Part shown: positions 1 to 7,060 of the stretch, in pieces
How the letters are laid out: the number at the start of each line of letters is the position of its first letter
Position numbering within the stretch: position 1 is the stretch's first letter
Assembly: GCF_947632095.1 (NCBI RefSeq)
Contig: NZ_CANROA010000021.1
Location: 1-38,057, forward strand
Length of the DNA stretch: 38,057 bases
Origin: an uncultured Microbacterium sp.
GTDB lineage: Bacteria > Actinomycetota > Actinomycetes > Actinomycetales > Microbacteriaceae
Direction: 5' to 3'
Position numbers and translations under genes: made by a program
The notes under the pieces: model-generated
Database searches by the model: none
Seen by the model: the letters and a program-made list of their open reading frames with translations, nothing else
Told to the model about the DNA's origin: nothing

Positions 1-494
1 CTGCTGAGGCTCTCGATGAGGCTCGCGAGATAGGCGTTGCCGGTCATCCGCACGATCTCGCGGTGGAAGCGGATGTCGTGCTCGACGAGATCATCGATCG
101 ACACGGCCGCGTCGAGGGCCTCGACCTCGTCCTGCAGCGCGGTGATCGCCTCATCGGAGCCGAGCGTCGCGGCCAGACCCGTCGCCTGGGACTCGAGCAT
201 GCGGCGCACCGCGAAGATCTCGAGCATCGAATCGTCGTCGTGCATGTCGACGACGAAGGAGATCGCCTCGAGGAGCAGGTGCGGCTCGAGGCTGGTCACA
301 TAGGTGCCGTCGCCGCGGCGCACATCGAGCACGCGGATGACCTCGAGCGCCTTGACGGCCTCGCGCATCGAGTTGCGGGAGAGTCCGAGGCGCTCGGAGA
401 GCTCCTTCTCGGGAGGGAGGCGATCGCCGGGGGCGAGCTCGCCGGAGACGATCATCGCCTTGATCTTCTCGATCGCTTCATCGGTGACGGCCAT
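1..494 (-). CDS. GntR-family (FadR/FCD type) transcriptional regulator, partial
   Basis: The gene runs off the left edge, so only about 164 N-terminal residues are visible. They begin MAVTDEAIEKIKAMIVSGEL, followed by a winged helix-turn-helix typical of GntR proteins (PPEKELSERLGLSRNSMREA, roughly residues 26-45) and then the start of an all-helical FCD ligand domain with the motif HDIRFHREIVRMTGN. The ATG at 494 is preceded by TAGAAT (506-501 on the minus strand) with six bases between, so the message is probably leaderless. The gene diverges from the lactonase gene, and an operator-like motif lies between them, which suggests autoregulation and control of the fucose genes. The ligand is not identifiable; a fuconate-pathway intermediate is an inference. 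Confidence 0.9.
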   Translation of the reverse strand, partial: MAVTDEAIEKIKAMIVSGELAPGDRLPPEKELSERLGLSRNSMREAVKALEVIRVLDVRRGDGTYVTSLEPHLLLEAISFVVDMHDDDSMLEIFAVRRMLESQATGLAATLGSDEAITALQDEVEALDAAVSIDDLVEHDIRFHREIVRMTGNAYLASLIESLS

Positions 495-540
495 GACCCC
501 ATTCTAGCCAGTGATCGGATGTTTCCGGCAGGATGGGGGT
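495..540. promoter_or_regulatory. Divergent promoter with GATCGGATGTTTCC operator motif
   Basis: The 46-bp gap separates the GntR gene (minus) from the lactonase gene (plus). It holds a minus-strand -10 box TAGAAT (506-501) and the motif GATCGGATGTTTCC (513-526). The motif shares the core ATCSGATGTTT with sites at 3217-3233 and 6981-6993. A GGATGGGGG stretch near 531-539 can serve as ribosome-binding site for the plus-strand gene. Binding by the neighbouring GntR protein is inferred. Confidence 0.5.
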
Positions 541-1419
541 ATGCGCATTCTCGACTCGCACCTGCACCTGTGGGACCCGTCGGTCCTCGCCTACGACTGG
601 CTCGAAGGAGATCTGAACGCCCCGTTCGCTGCGGCGGAGCTGGCCGAGGATCGGATCGAGGACGTCCAGAGGGAAGCCGCCGTGTTCGTGCAGGCGGACC
701 CGCGCACCTCGCAGGCCCTCGACGAGGTGCGCTGGGTCGATTCGATCGCCGAGGAGACCGGAGTCATCGGGATCGTCGCGGGTGCGCGTCTCCACAAGAA
801 GCGCACGTTGAGAGATCACCTCGACGCGCTCGGCGAATACGAGCGCGTCGTCGGGATCCGCCATCTGCTGCAGGGGGAGCCGGATGGGTTCGCCCTCCGG
901 CGCGCGTTCGTCGAGGGGGCCAGCGAGATCGCGGCGCGCGGGCTGACCTTCGACGCCTGCGTGCGCGCTCACCAGATCCCCGACGTCACGGCCTTGGCCG
1001 ATGCGGTTCCGGATCTGCGCATCGTGCTCGATCATCTCGGAAAGCCCGCCATCGGCACATCCGAGGACCCGCTGCCGCCGAGCGTCGAGTGGGTGCGTGA
1101 TCTGTGCGCGCTGGCCGAGCGCCCGCAGGTGATGCTGAAGCTCTCCGGACTCCCCGCCGAGTCTTCGGGACACATCGATGAGGACCAGATGGTGCCGTTC
1201 CTGGATGCCGCGCTCGAGGCCTTCGGCGCGGATCGGCTCATGTGGGGAAGCGACTGGCCCGTGTCATCCGTCGACTCCGAGGGTGATTCCCTCTACTTTC
1301 CCGGCAACCGCGATGACTGGTGCCACACCATCGCGGACTGGGCACGAGAGCGCGGGGCCGATGTCGACGGCATCATGTGGGGCAACGCGGCCCGCTTCTA
1401 CAGACTGCCTGCCGAGTGA
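541..1419 (+). CDS. Amidohydrolase-family sugar lactonase (L-fucono-lactone hydrolase candidate)
   Basis: A 292-residue TIM-barrel metal hydrolase of the COG3618 amidohydrolase_2 type. The N-terminus MRILDSHLHLWD carries the metal-binding HxH (His7, His9); LDHLGKP and MWGSDWPVSS near the C-terminus are the other family signatures. Related proteins hydrolyse L-fuconolactone or L-rhamnonolactone to the sugar acid. The adjacent fuconate dehydratase, FucU and aldo-keto reductase make fuconolactone the best guess. The ATG at 541 was chosen because it lies about 6 bases after GGATGGGGG and starts exactly at the family N-terminus; an in-frame GTG at 511 would fall inside the operator. A strong terminator follows. 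Confidence 0.87.
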   Translation: MRILDSHLHLWDPSVLAYDWLEGDLNAPFAAAELAEDRIEDVQREAAVFVQADPRTSQALDEVRWVDSIAEETGVIGIVAGARLHKKRTLRDHLDALGEYERVVGIRHLLQGEPDGFALRRAFVEGASEIAARGLTFDACVRAHQIPDVTALADAVPDLRIVLDHLGKPAIGTSEDPLPPSVEWVRDLCALAERPQVMLKLSGLPAESSGHIDEDQMVPFLDAALEAFGADRLMWGSDWPVSSVDSEGDSLYFPGNRDDWCHTIADWARERGADVDGIMWGNAARFYRLPAE

Positions 1420-1446
1420 TCGCTCCGGACGCGCGTCGGTCGAAAT

Positions 1447-1490
1447 GACGAATGTCGGCCCGAATCGTGTGATTCGGGCCGACATTCGTC
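1447..1490. terminator. Bidirectional terminator hairpin, 20-bp perfect stem
   Basis: Bases 1447-1466 are the exact reverse complement of 1471-1490, with loop GTGT and TTT following on the plus strand. It lies between the convergent lactonase (plus) and SDR (minus) genes. Confidence 0.9.
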
Positions 1491-1536
1491 TTTCGCGCTG
1501 ACATCTGTCGCGCGGAGCAGCCGGATGCTGCGGGGT

Positions 1537-2304
1537 CTACTCTGAGCGCAGGCGCAGCTGCGCCATGCCGCCGTCGACCTCGATCGCGGTGCCGGTGGTG
1601 GATCCGGCGGCCGGGCTCACGAGGTAGGCGACGGCCGCGGCGACCTCATCGGGGGAGACGAGGCGACCGTGCGGCTGGCGGGCCTCGAGAGCGGCCCTCT
1701 CGGCGGCCGGGTCATCGGCCTGGTCGAGCAGGCGCCCCACCCAGGGGGTGTCGGCGGTTCCGGGATTCACGGCGTTGACGCGGATTCCCTCGCGCAGGTG
1801 ATCGGCGGCCATGGCGCGGGTCAGAGCCGATACGGCACCCTTGGATGCCGTGTACAGCGCGCGCTGGGGCAGGCCCGTCGTCGAGGCGATGGATGCCGTG
1901 TTGCAGACGGCCGCGGAGGGCGACTGGCGCAGCCACGGAAGCGCAGCGGCGGTGACCCGCGCGATGCCGGTGACGTTGATGGACAGCACGCGCGCCCACT
2001 CGGCGTCGTCATTGGCGGCGATGTCGCCGACCGCGCCGACGCCGGCGTTGTTCACGACGATGTCGATGCGGCCGAGCTCCTCGCCGACGGCCGCGACTGC
2101 GGCATCCACGCTGGCGCGGTCCGAGACGTCCGCGGTGAACGCGGCGAAGCGCTCATCGGCGCCCGAGGGGTCGCGGTCGAGGACGGCGATCCGCGCACCA
2201 TCGGCATGCAGGCGGGTCGCGATGGACGCGCCGATGCCCGAGGCGCCGCCGGTGACGATCGCGACGAGGCCGGCGAGCGGGCCCGTGTGCTCGACGGCGC
2301 TCAC
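1537..2304 (-). CDS. SDR oxidoreductase, probable 2-keto-3-deoxy-L-fuconate dehydrogenase
   Basis: A 255-residue classical short-chain dehydrogenase. It has the Rossmann motif TGGASGIG (residues 18-25), NNAG (85-88) and the catalytic Ser138, Tyr151 and Lys155 (YTASK), ending in the usual DGGMAQLRLRSE-type tail. The start is the GTG at 2304, whose GTGA overlaps the stop of the upstream hydrolase gene; the open frame continues upstream only as a shadow of that gene. In the known non-phosphorylative fucose and rhamnose routes an SDR oxidises 2-keto-3-deoxyfuconate to the 2,4-diketo acid, which the neighbouring fumarylacetoacetase-type protein would cleave. Substrate is inferred from context. Confidence 0.85.
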   Translation of the reverse strand: MSAVEHTGPLAGLVAIVTGGASGIGASIATRLHADGARIAVLDRDPSGADERFAAFTADVSDRASVDAAVAAVGEELGRIDIVVNNAGVGAVGDIAANDDAEWARVLSINVTGIARVTAAALPWLRQSPSAAVCNTASIASTTGLPQRALYTASKGAVSALTRAMAADHLREGIRVNAVNPGTADTPWVGRLLDQADDPAAERAALEARQPHGRLVSPDEVAAAVAYLVSPAAGSTTGTAIEVDGGMAQLRLRSE

Positions 2305-3161
2305 TTCGCGGCCTCCCAAGCGACGAACTCGTGACGCTGGCGTCCGAGGCCGTCGATCTCGATCTCGACGATGTCGCCCGCCGCGAGGTAGGGGAACTTG
2401 CCGCCGAAGGCGACTCCCTGCGGGGTGCCGGTGAGGATGAGGTCGCCCGGCTCGAGCGTGACGTACTGCGAGAGGTGGTGCACGATCGTGCGCACGTCGA
2501 AGATCATGTCGCTGGTGTTGGAGTCCTGGCGCGGTTCGCCGTTGACGAAGCTGCGCAGGCCGAGGTCGTCGACGTCGACCTCGTCGGGCGTGACGAGCCA
2601 GGGGCCCGTCGGGTTGAAGCCCGCGGCGATCTTGCCCTTGGACCACTGCCCGCCGGAGACCTCCATCTGGAAGGCGCGCTCGGAGACGTCGTCGGCGACG
2701 ACGTAGCCGGCGATGTGGGCGTCGGCCTCGTCGACCGAGTCGAGGTAGGCGGCGCGGGCGCCGATCACGATGCCGAGCTCGACCTCCCAGTCGGTCTTCT
2801 CGCTGCCGCGGGGGATCGTGACGGTGTCGTTAGGCCCGACGACGGTGTTCGGCGTCTTCAGGAACATGATCGGAACCGTGGGCGGCTCGGCGCCGGACTC
2901 GCGGGCGTGTGCGGCGTAGTTCTGGCCGATGCAGATGACGGCGCTGGGGCGTGCGATCGGTGCGCCGATGCGGAGGTCCGCGGCGCCCTCGAGCTCGGTC
3001 AGCGTGCCGGCGGCGAGGGCCTCCGAGACACGGGCGCGGAAGTCGCCCGAGAGGAAGTCGCCGTTGACATCGGATGTAATGGGGCGCAGGTCGAGGTGAC
3101 GGTCACCGTCAACCAGGACGGGGATCTCGGATCCAGGGGCGCCAAGCCGCGCGAACTTCAT
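2301..3161 (-). CDS. Fumarylacetoacetate hydrolase-family protein (2,4-diketo-3-deoxy-L-fuconate hydrolase candidate)
   Basis: A 286-residue FAH-family protein: N-terminal cap (MKFARLGAPGSE), then the catalytic fold with IGQNYAAHARESG, the metal-binding acidic cluster in DWEVELGIVIG and VADDVSER, and the family hallmark LILTGTPQGVAFGG. Family members hydrolyse C-C bonds of diketo acids. In the fucose route this gives pyruvate and L-lactate. It is first in a two-gene minus-strand operon with the SDR. The ATG at 3161 follows TAGGAG with a 3-4 base gap. Its promoter overlaps that of the fuconate dehydratase operon (3208-3241). An extra operator-like sequence lies inside the coding region at 3064-3080. 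Confidence 0.88.
   Translation of the reverse strand: MKFARLGAPGSEIPVLVDGDRHLDLRPITSDVNGDFLSGDFRARVSEALAAGTLTELEGAADLRIGAPIARPSAVICIGQNYAAHARESGAEPPTVPIMFLKTPNTVVGPNDTVTIPRGSEKTDWEVELGIVIGARAAYLDSVDEADAHIAGYVVADDVSERAFQMEVSGGQWSKGKIAAGFNPTGPWLVTPDEVDVDDLGLRSFVNGEPRQDSNTSDMIFDVRTIVHHLSQYVTLEPGDLILTGTPQGVAFGGKFPYLAAGDIVEIEIDGLGRQRHEFVAWEAAK
3064..3080. promoter_or_regulatory. Possible auxiliary operator inside the FAH gene
   Basis: TTGACATCGGATGTAAT contains the 12-mer GACATCGGATGT, identical to 3219-3230 in the promoter operator 153 bp away. It lies within codons about 28-33 of the hydrolase gene. The role as second operator is an inference. Confidence 0.35.
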
Positions 3162-3207
3162 GGTTCTCCTACCTCTTTGGGGAGCCGCACCGAGGCGGCA
3201 CGTCTGA

Positions 3208-3241
3208 TTGACAGTATAGACATCGGATGTTTACACTCCAA
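3208..3241. promoter_or_regulatory. Overlapping divergent promoters sharing one operator dyad
   Basis: Plus strand: TTGACA (3208-3213), 18 bp, TACACT (3232-3237), serving the fuconate dehydratase operon. Minus strand: TTGGAG (3241-3236), 17 bp, TATACT (3218-3213), serving the FAH-SDR operon. The dyad TAGACATCGGATGTTTA (3217-3233; arms TARACATC and GATGTYTA around a central G) occupies the spacers of both. One bound repressor would block both directions. The geometry is visible; repression by the GntR protein at the left edge is inferred. Confidence 0.7.
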
Positions 3242-3285
3242 GGTATCCGCGCAGAAAAATCGTGCTGTGCCAGGAGAGGAACCCC

Positions 3286-4581
3286 GTGAGCCGCATCGTC
3301 GCACTCGACACCACCGACATCCGCTTCCCCACATCGCTGAGCCTCGACGGCTCCGACGCGATGAACCCCGACCCCGACTACTCCGCCGCATACGTGGTCA
3401 TCCGCACCGATGCGGACGACGACATCGCCGGGCACTCCTTCGTCTTCACGATCGGCCGCGGCAACGACGTGCAGGTCGCGGCGATCGATGCGCTCGCCGG
3501 TCACCTCGTCGGCCGTGAGGTCGAGCCTCTGCTGGACGACATGGGCGGAACGTTCCGCGACATCATCGGCGACTCGCAGCTGCGCTGGCTCGGCCCCGAG
3601 AAGGGCGTCATGCATATGGCGATCGGCGCCGTCATCAACGCGCTGTGGGACATCAAGGCCAAGCGCGCCGGGCTCCCACTCTGGCAGCTGCTGGGACGCA
3701 TGAAGCCGGAGGAGATCGTCGACCTCGTCGACTTCCGCTACCTGACCAATGCGCTCACCCGCGAGGAGGCGCTCGAGATCCTGCGCGCCGGCGTGGCGGG
3801 CCGCGAGCAGCGCGAGGCCGAGCTCCTCGCCACCGGATACCCGGCGTACACGACCAGCCCCGGCTGGCTCGGCTACTCCGACGAGAAGCTCGAGCGACTC
3901 GCCCGCGAGGCCATGGCCGACGGCTTCACCCAGATCAAGCTCAAGGTCGGTGCCGACCTCGACGACGACATCCGCCGCTTCCGCAAGGCGCGCGAAGTCG
4001 TCGGCCCCGACTTCCCCATCGCGATCGACGCCAACCAGCGCTGGGAGGTCGCCGAGGCCATCGAATGGGTGCAGGCGCTCGCCGAGTTCGACCCCGCCTG
4101 GATCGAGGAGCCCACGAGCCCCGACGACATCCTCGGTCACGCCGAGATCGCCCGCGGGGTCGCCCCGATCCGCGTCGCCACGGGCGAGCACGCCCAGAAC
4201 CGCATGATCTTCAAGCAGCTGCTGCAGGCGAAGGCCATCGAGGTCATGCAGATCGACGCCGTGCGCGTGGCGGGCGTCAACGAGAACATCGCAAACCTTC
4301 TGCTGGCCGCGAAGTTCGGCGTCCCCGTCTGCCCGCACGCCGGCGGTGTCGGACTGTGCGAGGCCGTGCAGCACCTGTCGATGTTCGACTACGTCGCGGT
4401 CAGCACGAGCCGCGAGGGGCGCCTGATCGAGTTCGTCGACCACCTGCACGAGCACTTCGTCGTGCCGACCGATATCCAGGGCGGCTCCTACATGCCGCCG
4501 GTCGCGCCGGGTGCGAGCATGGAGATGAAGGCGGAGAGCATCGAGAAGTACGCCTGGACGGGTGAGCATGTCGCAGACTGA
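3286..4581 (+). CDS. fucD: L-fuconate dehydratase (enolase superfamily)
   Basis: A 431-residue mandelate-racemase-type enolase superfamily enzyme that dehydrates L-fuconate to 2-keto-3-deoxy-L-fuconate with Mg2+. The catalytic set is complete: KxK at Lys218/Lys220 (QIKLKVG), metal ligands Asp248, Glu274 and Glu301, Asp324, and general acid/base His351 (PHAGG). These positions agree with the numbering of the characterised Xanthomonas campestris fuconate dehydratase, and the [10 protein letters not shown] segment is typical of that subgroup. The GTG at 3286 follows AGGAGAGG with good spacing; an earlier in-frame GTG at 3262 lacks one. It is first in an operon with the aldo-keto reductase and fucU. 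Confidence 0.94.
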   Translation: MSRIVALDTTDIRFPTSLSLDGSDAMNPDPDYSAAYVVIRTDADDDIAGHSFVFTIGRGNDVQVAAIDALAGHLVGREVEPLLDDMGGTFRDIIGDSQLRWLGPEKGVMHMAIGAVINALWDIKAKRAGLPLWQLLGRMKPEEIVDLVDFRYLTNALTREEALEILRAGVAGREQREAELLATGYPAYTTSPGWLGYSDEKLERLAREAMADGFTQIKLKVGADLDDDIRRFRKAREVVGPDFPIAIDANQRWEVAEAIEWVQALAEFDPAWIEEPTSPDDILGHAEIARGVAPIRVATGEHAQNRMIFKQLLQAKAIEVMQIDAVRVAGVNENIANLLLAAKFGVPVCPHAGGVGLCEAVQHLSMFDYVAVSTSREGRLIEFVDHLHEHFVVPTDIQGGSYMPPVAPGASMEMKAESIEKYAWTGEHVAD

Positions 4582-5524
4582 AACGACCATCCCGGCGCTG
4601 GGCTACGGCGCCGCGAACGTCGGAAACCTCTTCCGCGAGCTGACGGATGAGGAGGCCTGGGCCGTTCTCGACGCCGCATGGGACTCCGGCATCCGCTATT
4701 TCGACACGGCCCCGCACTACGGCCTCGGGCTCTCGGAGCGCCGCCTCGGCGCCTTCCTGCAGACCAAGCCGCGCGAGGAGTTCTTCGTGTCGACGAAGGC
4801 GGGTCGGCTCCTGCGGCCGAACCCCGATTTCGCCGGCGGCCTGGACACCGACAACGACTTCTTCGTCGCGGATGACCTGCGTCGTGAGTGGGACTTCTCG
4901 GATGCCGGGATCCGCTCCTCGATCGACGAATCCCGAGAGAGGCTCGGTCTCGACCGGATCGACCTCGTGTACCTGCACGATCCTGAACGCCATGACCTCG
5001 ACCTCGCGATCGCCTCGGCGTTCCCGGCGCTCGAGCGACTGCGCCTCGACGGCGCGGTCGGTGCGATCGGCGTCGGGTCGATGGTCAGCGACGCGCTCAC
5101 CCGCAGCGTGCGCGAGGCGGATCTCGACATCATCATGATCGCGGGCCGCTACACGCTGCTCGAACAGCCCGCCGCGGCCGAGGTGCTGCCGGCCTGCCGG
5201 GAGACGGGGACCGGTGTCGTCGCGGCATCCGTCTTCAACTCCGGGCTGCTCGCGAAAGCCGAACCGACGCGCGATAGCCGCTACGAGTACGGCGGGATCC
5301 CCGACCACATCTGGGAGCGGCTGCAGCGCATCGTCGCCGTATGCCGTGCGCACGATGTGCCGCTCCCGGCCGCCGCGATCCAGTTCCCGCTGCGAGACGA
5401 ATCGACCCGCTCCGTCGTCGTCGGCAGCTCCCGGCCTGCGCAGGTGCGGGAGAACGCGGCGCTCGCGGCCCTCGATATCGTCCCGGAATTCTGGGCCGAA
5501 CTCACCGACGAAGGATTGATCTGA
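4568..5524 (+). CDS. Aldo-keto reductase, L-fucose 1-dehydrogenase candidate
   Basis: A 318-residue AKR resembling the D-threo-aldose/L-fucose 1-dehydrogenase group. The catalytic tetrad is visible: Asp46 and Tyr51 (FDTAPHYG), Lys77 (STKAGR) and His137 (VYLHDP). Such enzymes oxidise the C1 hydroxyl of L-fucose, giving the lactone used by the amidohydrolase at 541. The gene overlaps the fuconate dehydratase stop by 14 bases and its own stop overlaps the fucU start (TGATG), so translation is coupled. An in-frame GTG at 4562 is an alternative start two codons upstream. Co-factor preference cannot be told from sequence. Confidence 0.88.
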   Translation: MSQTETTIPALGYGAANVGNLFRELTDEEAWAVLDAAWDSGIRYFDTAPHYGLGLSERRLGAFLQTKPREEFFVSTKAGRLLRPNPDFAGGLDTDNDFFVADDLRREWDFSDAGIRSSIDESRERLGLDRIDLVYLHDPERHDLDLAIASAFPALERLRLDGAVGAIGVGSMVSDALTRSVREADLDIIMIAGRYTLLEQPAAAEVLPACRETGTGVVAASVFNSGLLAKAEPTRDSRYEYGGIPDHIWERLQRIVAVCRAHDVPLPAAAIQFPLRDESTRSVVVGSSRPAQVRENAALAALDIVPEFWAELTDEGLI

Positions 5525-5943
5525 TGCTCGAGGGAATCAACCCGCTGCTCACGGGAGAGCTGCTGATGCACCTCGACCGGATGGGGCATTCGGATGCCGT
5601 GGTGATCACGGATGCGCACTTCCCCGCCTGGGCGTTGGGGGAGCGCGTCATCGATCTGCCGGGGACGACGACGCCCGAGGTGCTCGCAGCGATTCGCACG
5701 GTCATCCCGCTGGACGACGCACCGGGGCTCGACCTCATGGAATCCGCCGATGCGAGCGTGCTCGACGTGCAGCACGAGCTGATGGCCGCCGCCGGGACCA
5801 CGGCCGGGACGACCCGTTTCGTCGAGCGCTTCGCCTATTACGACGTCGCGAAGCCCGCCTATCTCATGGTGCGCACGGGCGAGACCCGCAAGTACGGCAA
5901 CGCGCTGCTGCGCAAGGGCGTCGTCGGGCACGCATCCGCCTGA
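5524..5943 (+). CDS. fucU: L-fucose mutarotase FucU (RbsD/FucU family)
   Basis: A 139-residue protein of full family length. Family signatures are LDRMGHSDAVVITDAHFP (residues about 18-35, with the active-site His), ERFAYYDVAKPA and the C-terminal TGETRKYGNALLRKGV. FucU interconverts alpha- and beta-fucopyranose, feeding the dehydrogenase with its preferred anomer. It is last in the operon, overlaps the preceding stop by one base, and is followed by a GC-rich hairpin. Its presence strengthens the assignment of L-fucose rather than L-rhamnose to this locus. Confidence 0.93.
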   Translation: MLEGINPLLTGELLMHLDRMGHSDAVVITDAHFPAWALGERVIDLPGTTTPEVLAAIRTVIPLDDAPGLDLMESADASVLDVQHELMAAAGTTAGTTRFVERFAYYDVAKPAYLMVRTGETRKYGNALLRKGVVGHASA

Positions 5944-5945
5944 GC

Positions 5946-5975
5946 GGGTGCCGCCGGTCTGTGCCGGCGGCACCC
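5946..5975. terminator. GC-rich hairpin between convergent genes
   Basis: Bases 5946-5957 pair perfectly with 5964-5975 (12-bp stem, 6-base loop). There is no T tract. It sits between fucU (plus) and the epimerase gene (minus). Confidence 0.7.
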
Positions 5976-5979
5976 GGGA

Positions 5980-6852
5980 TCAGTGCCGGTCGATCGTGCC
6001 GACGGCGTGCAGGGCGTCGCGGATGTAGCGGTTGGCGTGGGCGGCGAGGTCGTCCGAGTCCTGCCAGAGGTTGCGCCAGATGCCGAGGGTGTTGCTGAGC
6101 TCGGCGCTGACGACGGCGGAGGAGAACGACTCGAAGACGACCGGGCCGTCGTAGGCGACGTCGTGCAGGGCGCGGAAGAAGGTGGCGAAGTCGACCGTGC
6201 CGGTGCCGAGGTAACCGCGGTGGCTGTCGCCGATGTGCACGTAGCCGAGCTTGCCGGCGCGGGCGACGTCGTGCACGGGCCGGAAGAAGTCCGACTCCTC
6301 GATGTTCATGTGGTAGGTGTCCAGGTGCACGCTGACGTCGCCCTCGACGCCGTCGAGAAAGGCGAGGGCGCCGCGTCCGGTGTTGAACACGTTGGTCTCG
6401 TAGCGGTTGACGACTTCGAGCGATAGGCGGATGCCGCGGTCGGAGGCCTGCGCGGCGAGCCGGCTGATCGCGGCCTGACTGCCGGCGATGCCTGCCGGCG
6501 TGGTCGGCGCCATGTACTTGCCCATGGCGGAGTAGATGACGCCGCACAGCACATCGCCGCCCATGGCGGCGACGTGGTCGATGCAGCGCTCGAGCATCGA
6601 GACGCCGGCGGCGACGATGGCAGGGTCGTCGCTGGTGAGGTCGGTGTCAGCGGTGAGACCGAGGGATGCCGTGACGGCGAGGTCGTTGTCGCGCAGCATC
6701 CGTCCGGCGAGGGCGGAGTCGAAGCCCGCAGCATCCATGAGGGGGATCTCGATCAGGTCGAAACCGGCCTTCCGGGTGCCCTCGATCGATCGTCGCAGGC
6801 CCTCCTCGTCGAATGTTCCGGTGAAGACCAGTCCGTGCGCGCCGATGAGCAT
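5980..6852 (-). CDS. Ketose 3-epimerase-like sugar isomerase (AP-endonuclease-2 TIM barrel)
   Basis: A 290-residue TIM barrel resembling D-tagatose/D-allulose 3-epimerases. The metal/catalytic set is present with family spacing: Glu146 (LEVVNRYE), Asp178 (HLDTYHMNIEE), His206 (YVHIGD) and Glu241 (FESFSS). These align with Glu152, Asp185, His211 and Glu246 of the Pseudomonas cichorii enzyme. It would epimerise C3 of a free ketose, or of a related sugar. The ATG follows AAGGAG at ideal spacing. The gene diverges from the ABC importer, and a palindrome in the shared promoter matches operators upstream of the FGGY kinase cluster, so it may belong to that pathway rather than to fucose oxidation. 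Confidence 0.87.
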   Translation of the reverse strand: MLIGAHGLVFTGTFDEEGLRRSIEGTRKAGFDLIEIPLMDAAGFDSALAGRMLRDNDLAVTASLGLTADTDLTSDDPAIVAAGVSMLERCIDHVAAMGGDVLCGVIYSAMGKYMAPTTPAGIAGSQAAISRLAAQASDRGIRLSLEVVNRYETNVFNTGRGALAFLDGVEGDVSVHLDTYHMNIEESDFFRPVHDVARAGKLGYVHIGDSHRGYLGTGTVDFATFFRALHDVAYDGPVVFESFSSAVVSAELSNTLGIWRNLWQDSDDLAAHANRYIRDALHAVGTIDRH

Positions 6853-6893
6853 GCGGCTCCTTCTCTCTGCTTGTTACGACATCTTCGTGATGA

Positions 6894-6909
6894 ACCTGTT
6901 ATTACAGGT
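6894..6909. promoter_or_regulatory. Palindromic operator ACCTGTTATTACAGGT
   Basis: Perfect 6-bp arms (ACCTGT / ACAGGT) around TATT. It closely resembles the tandem sites at 15121-15150 (ACCTGTAATTACAAGT). It lies between the epimerase gene and the ABC operon, nearer to the former. Confidence 0.65.
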
Positions 6910-6950
6910 CTAGCATGTGAGGGATCGGTTTAGGTACATTCGGATACAAC

Positions 6951-6993
6951 TTGCATCGCAGAAGATGCTGGTACAGAATTGATCCGATGTTTG
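6951..6993 (+). promoter_or_regulatory. Candidate promoter of the ABC importer with fucose-type operator
   Basis: TTGCAT (6951-6956), 17 bp, CAGAAT (6974-6979) forms a plausible promoter. GATCCGATGTTTG (6981-6993) directly after the -10 box matches the core of the operators at 513-526 and 3217-3233. The rest of the 208-bp gap 6853-7060 shows no further gene. Confidence 0.5.
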
Positions 6994-7060
6994 ATGGTGG
7001 TCCACACCCGACTCCGGCATCTTGTCAGATAACACGACCTTCAAGGGAGCAGGTGAGCAC

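Noticed and set aside
63..1100. Long plus-strand open frames lying over the GntR and lactonase genes
   Set aside because: They are Arg/Gly/Asp-rich shadow frames caused by high GC and match no family; the minus-strand GntR and the plus-strand lactonase explain this region fully.
2305..2646. N-terminal extension of the SDR to 2646
   Set aside because: The extra residues are a shadow of the FAH gene. The SDR begins with its usual N-terminus at the GTG overlapping the FAH stop.
541..5943. L-rhamnose rather than L-fucose as substrate
   Set aside because: Similar enzymes serve rhamnose oxidation, but FucU and a dehydratase whose catalytic residues follow L-fuconate dehydratase favour fucose.
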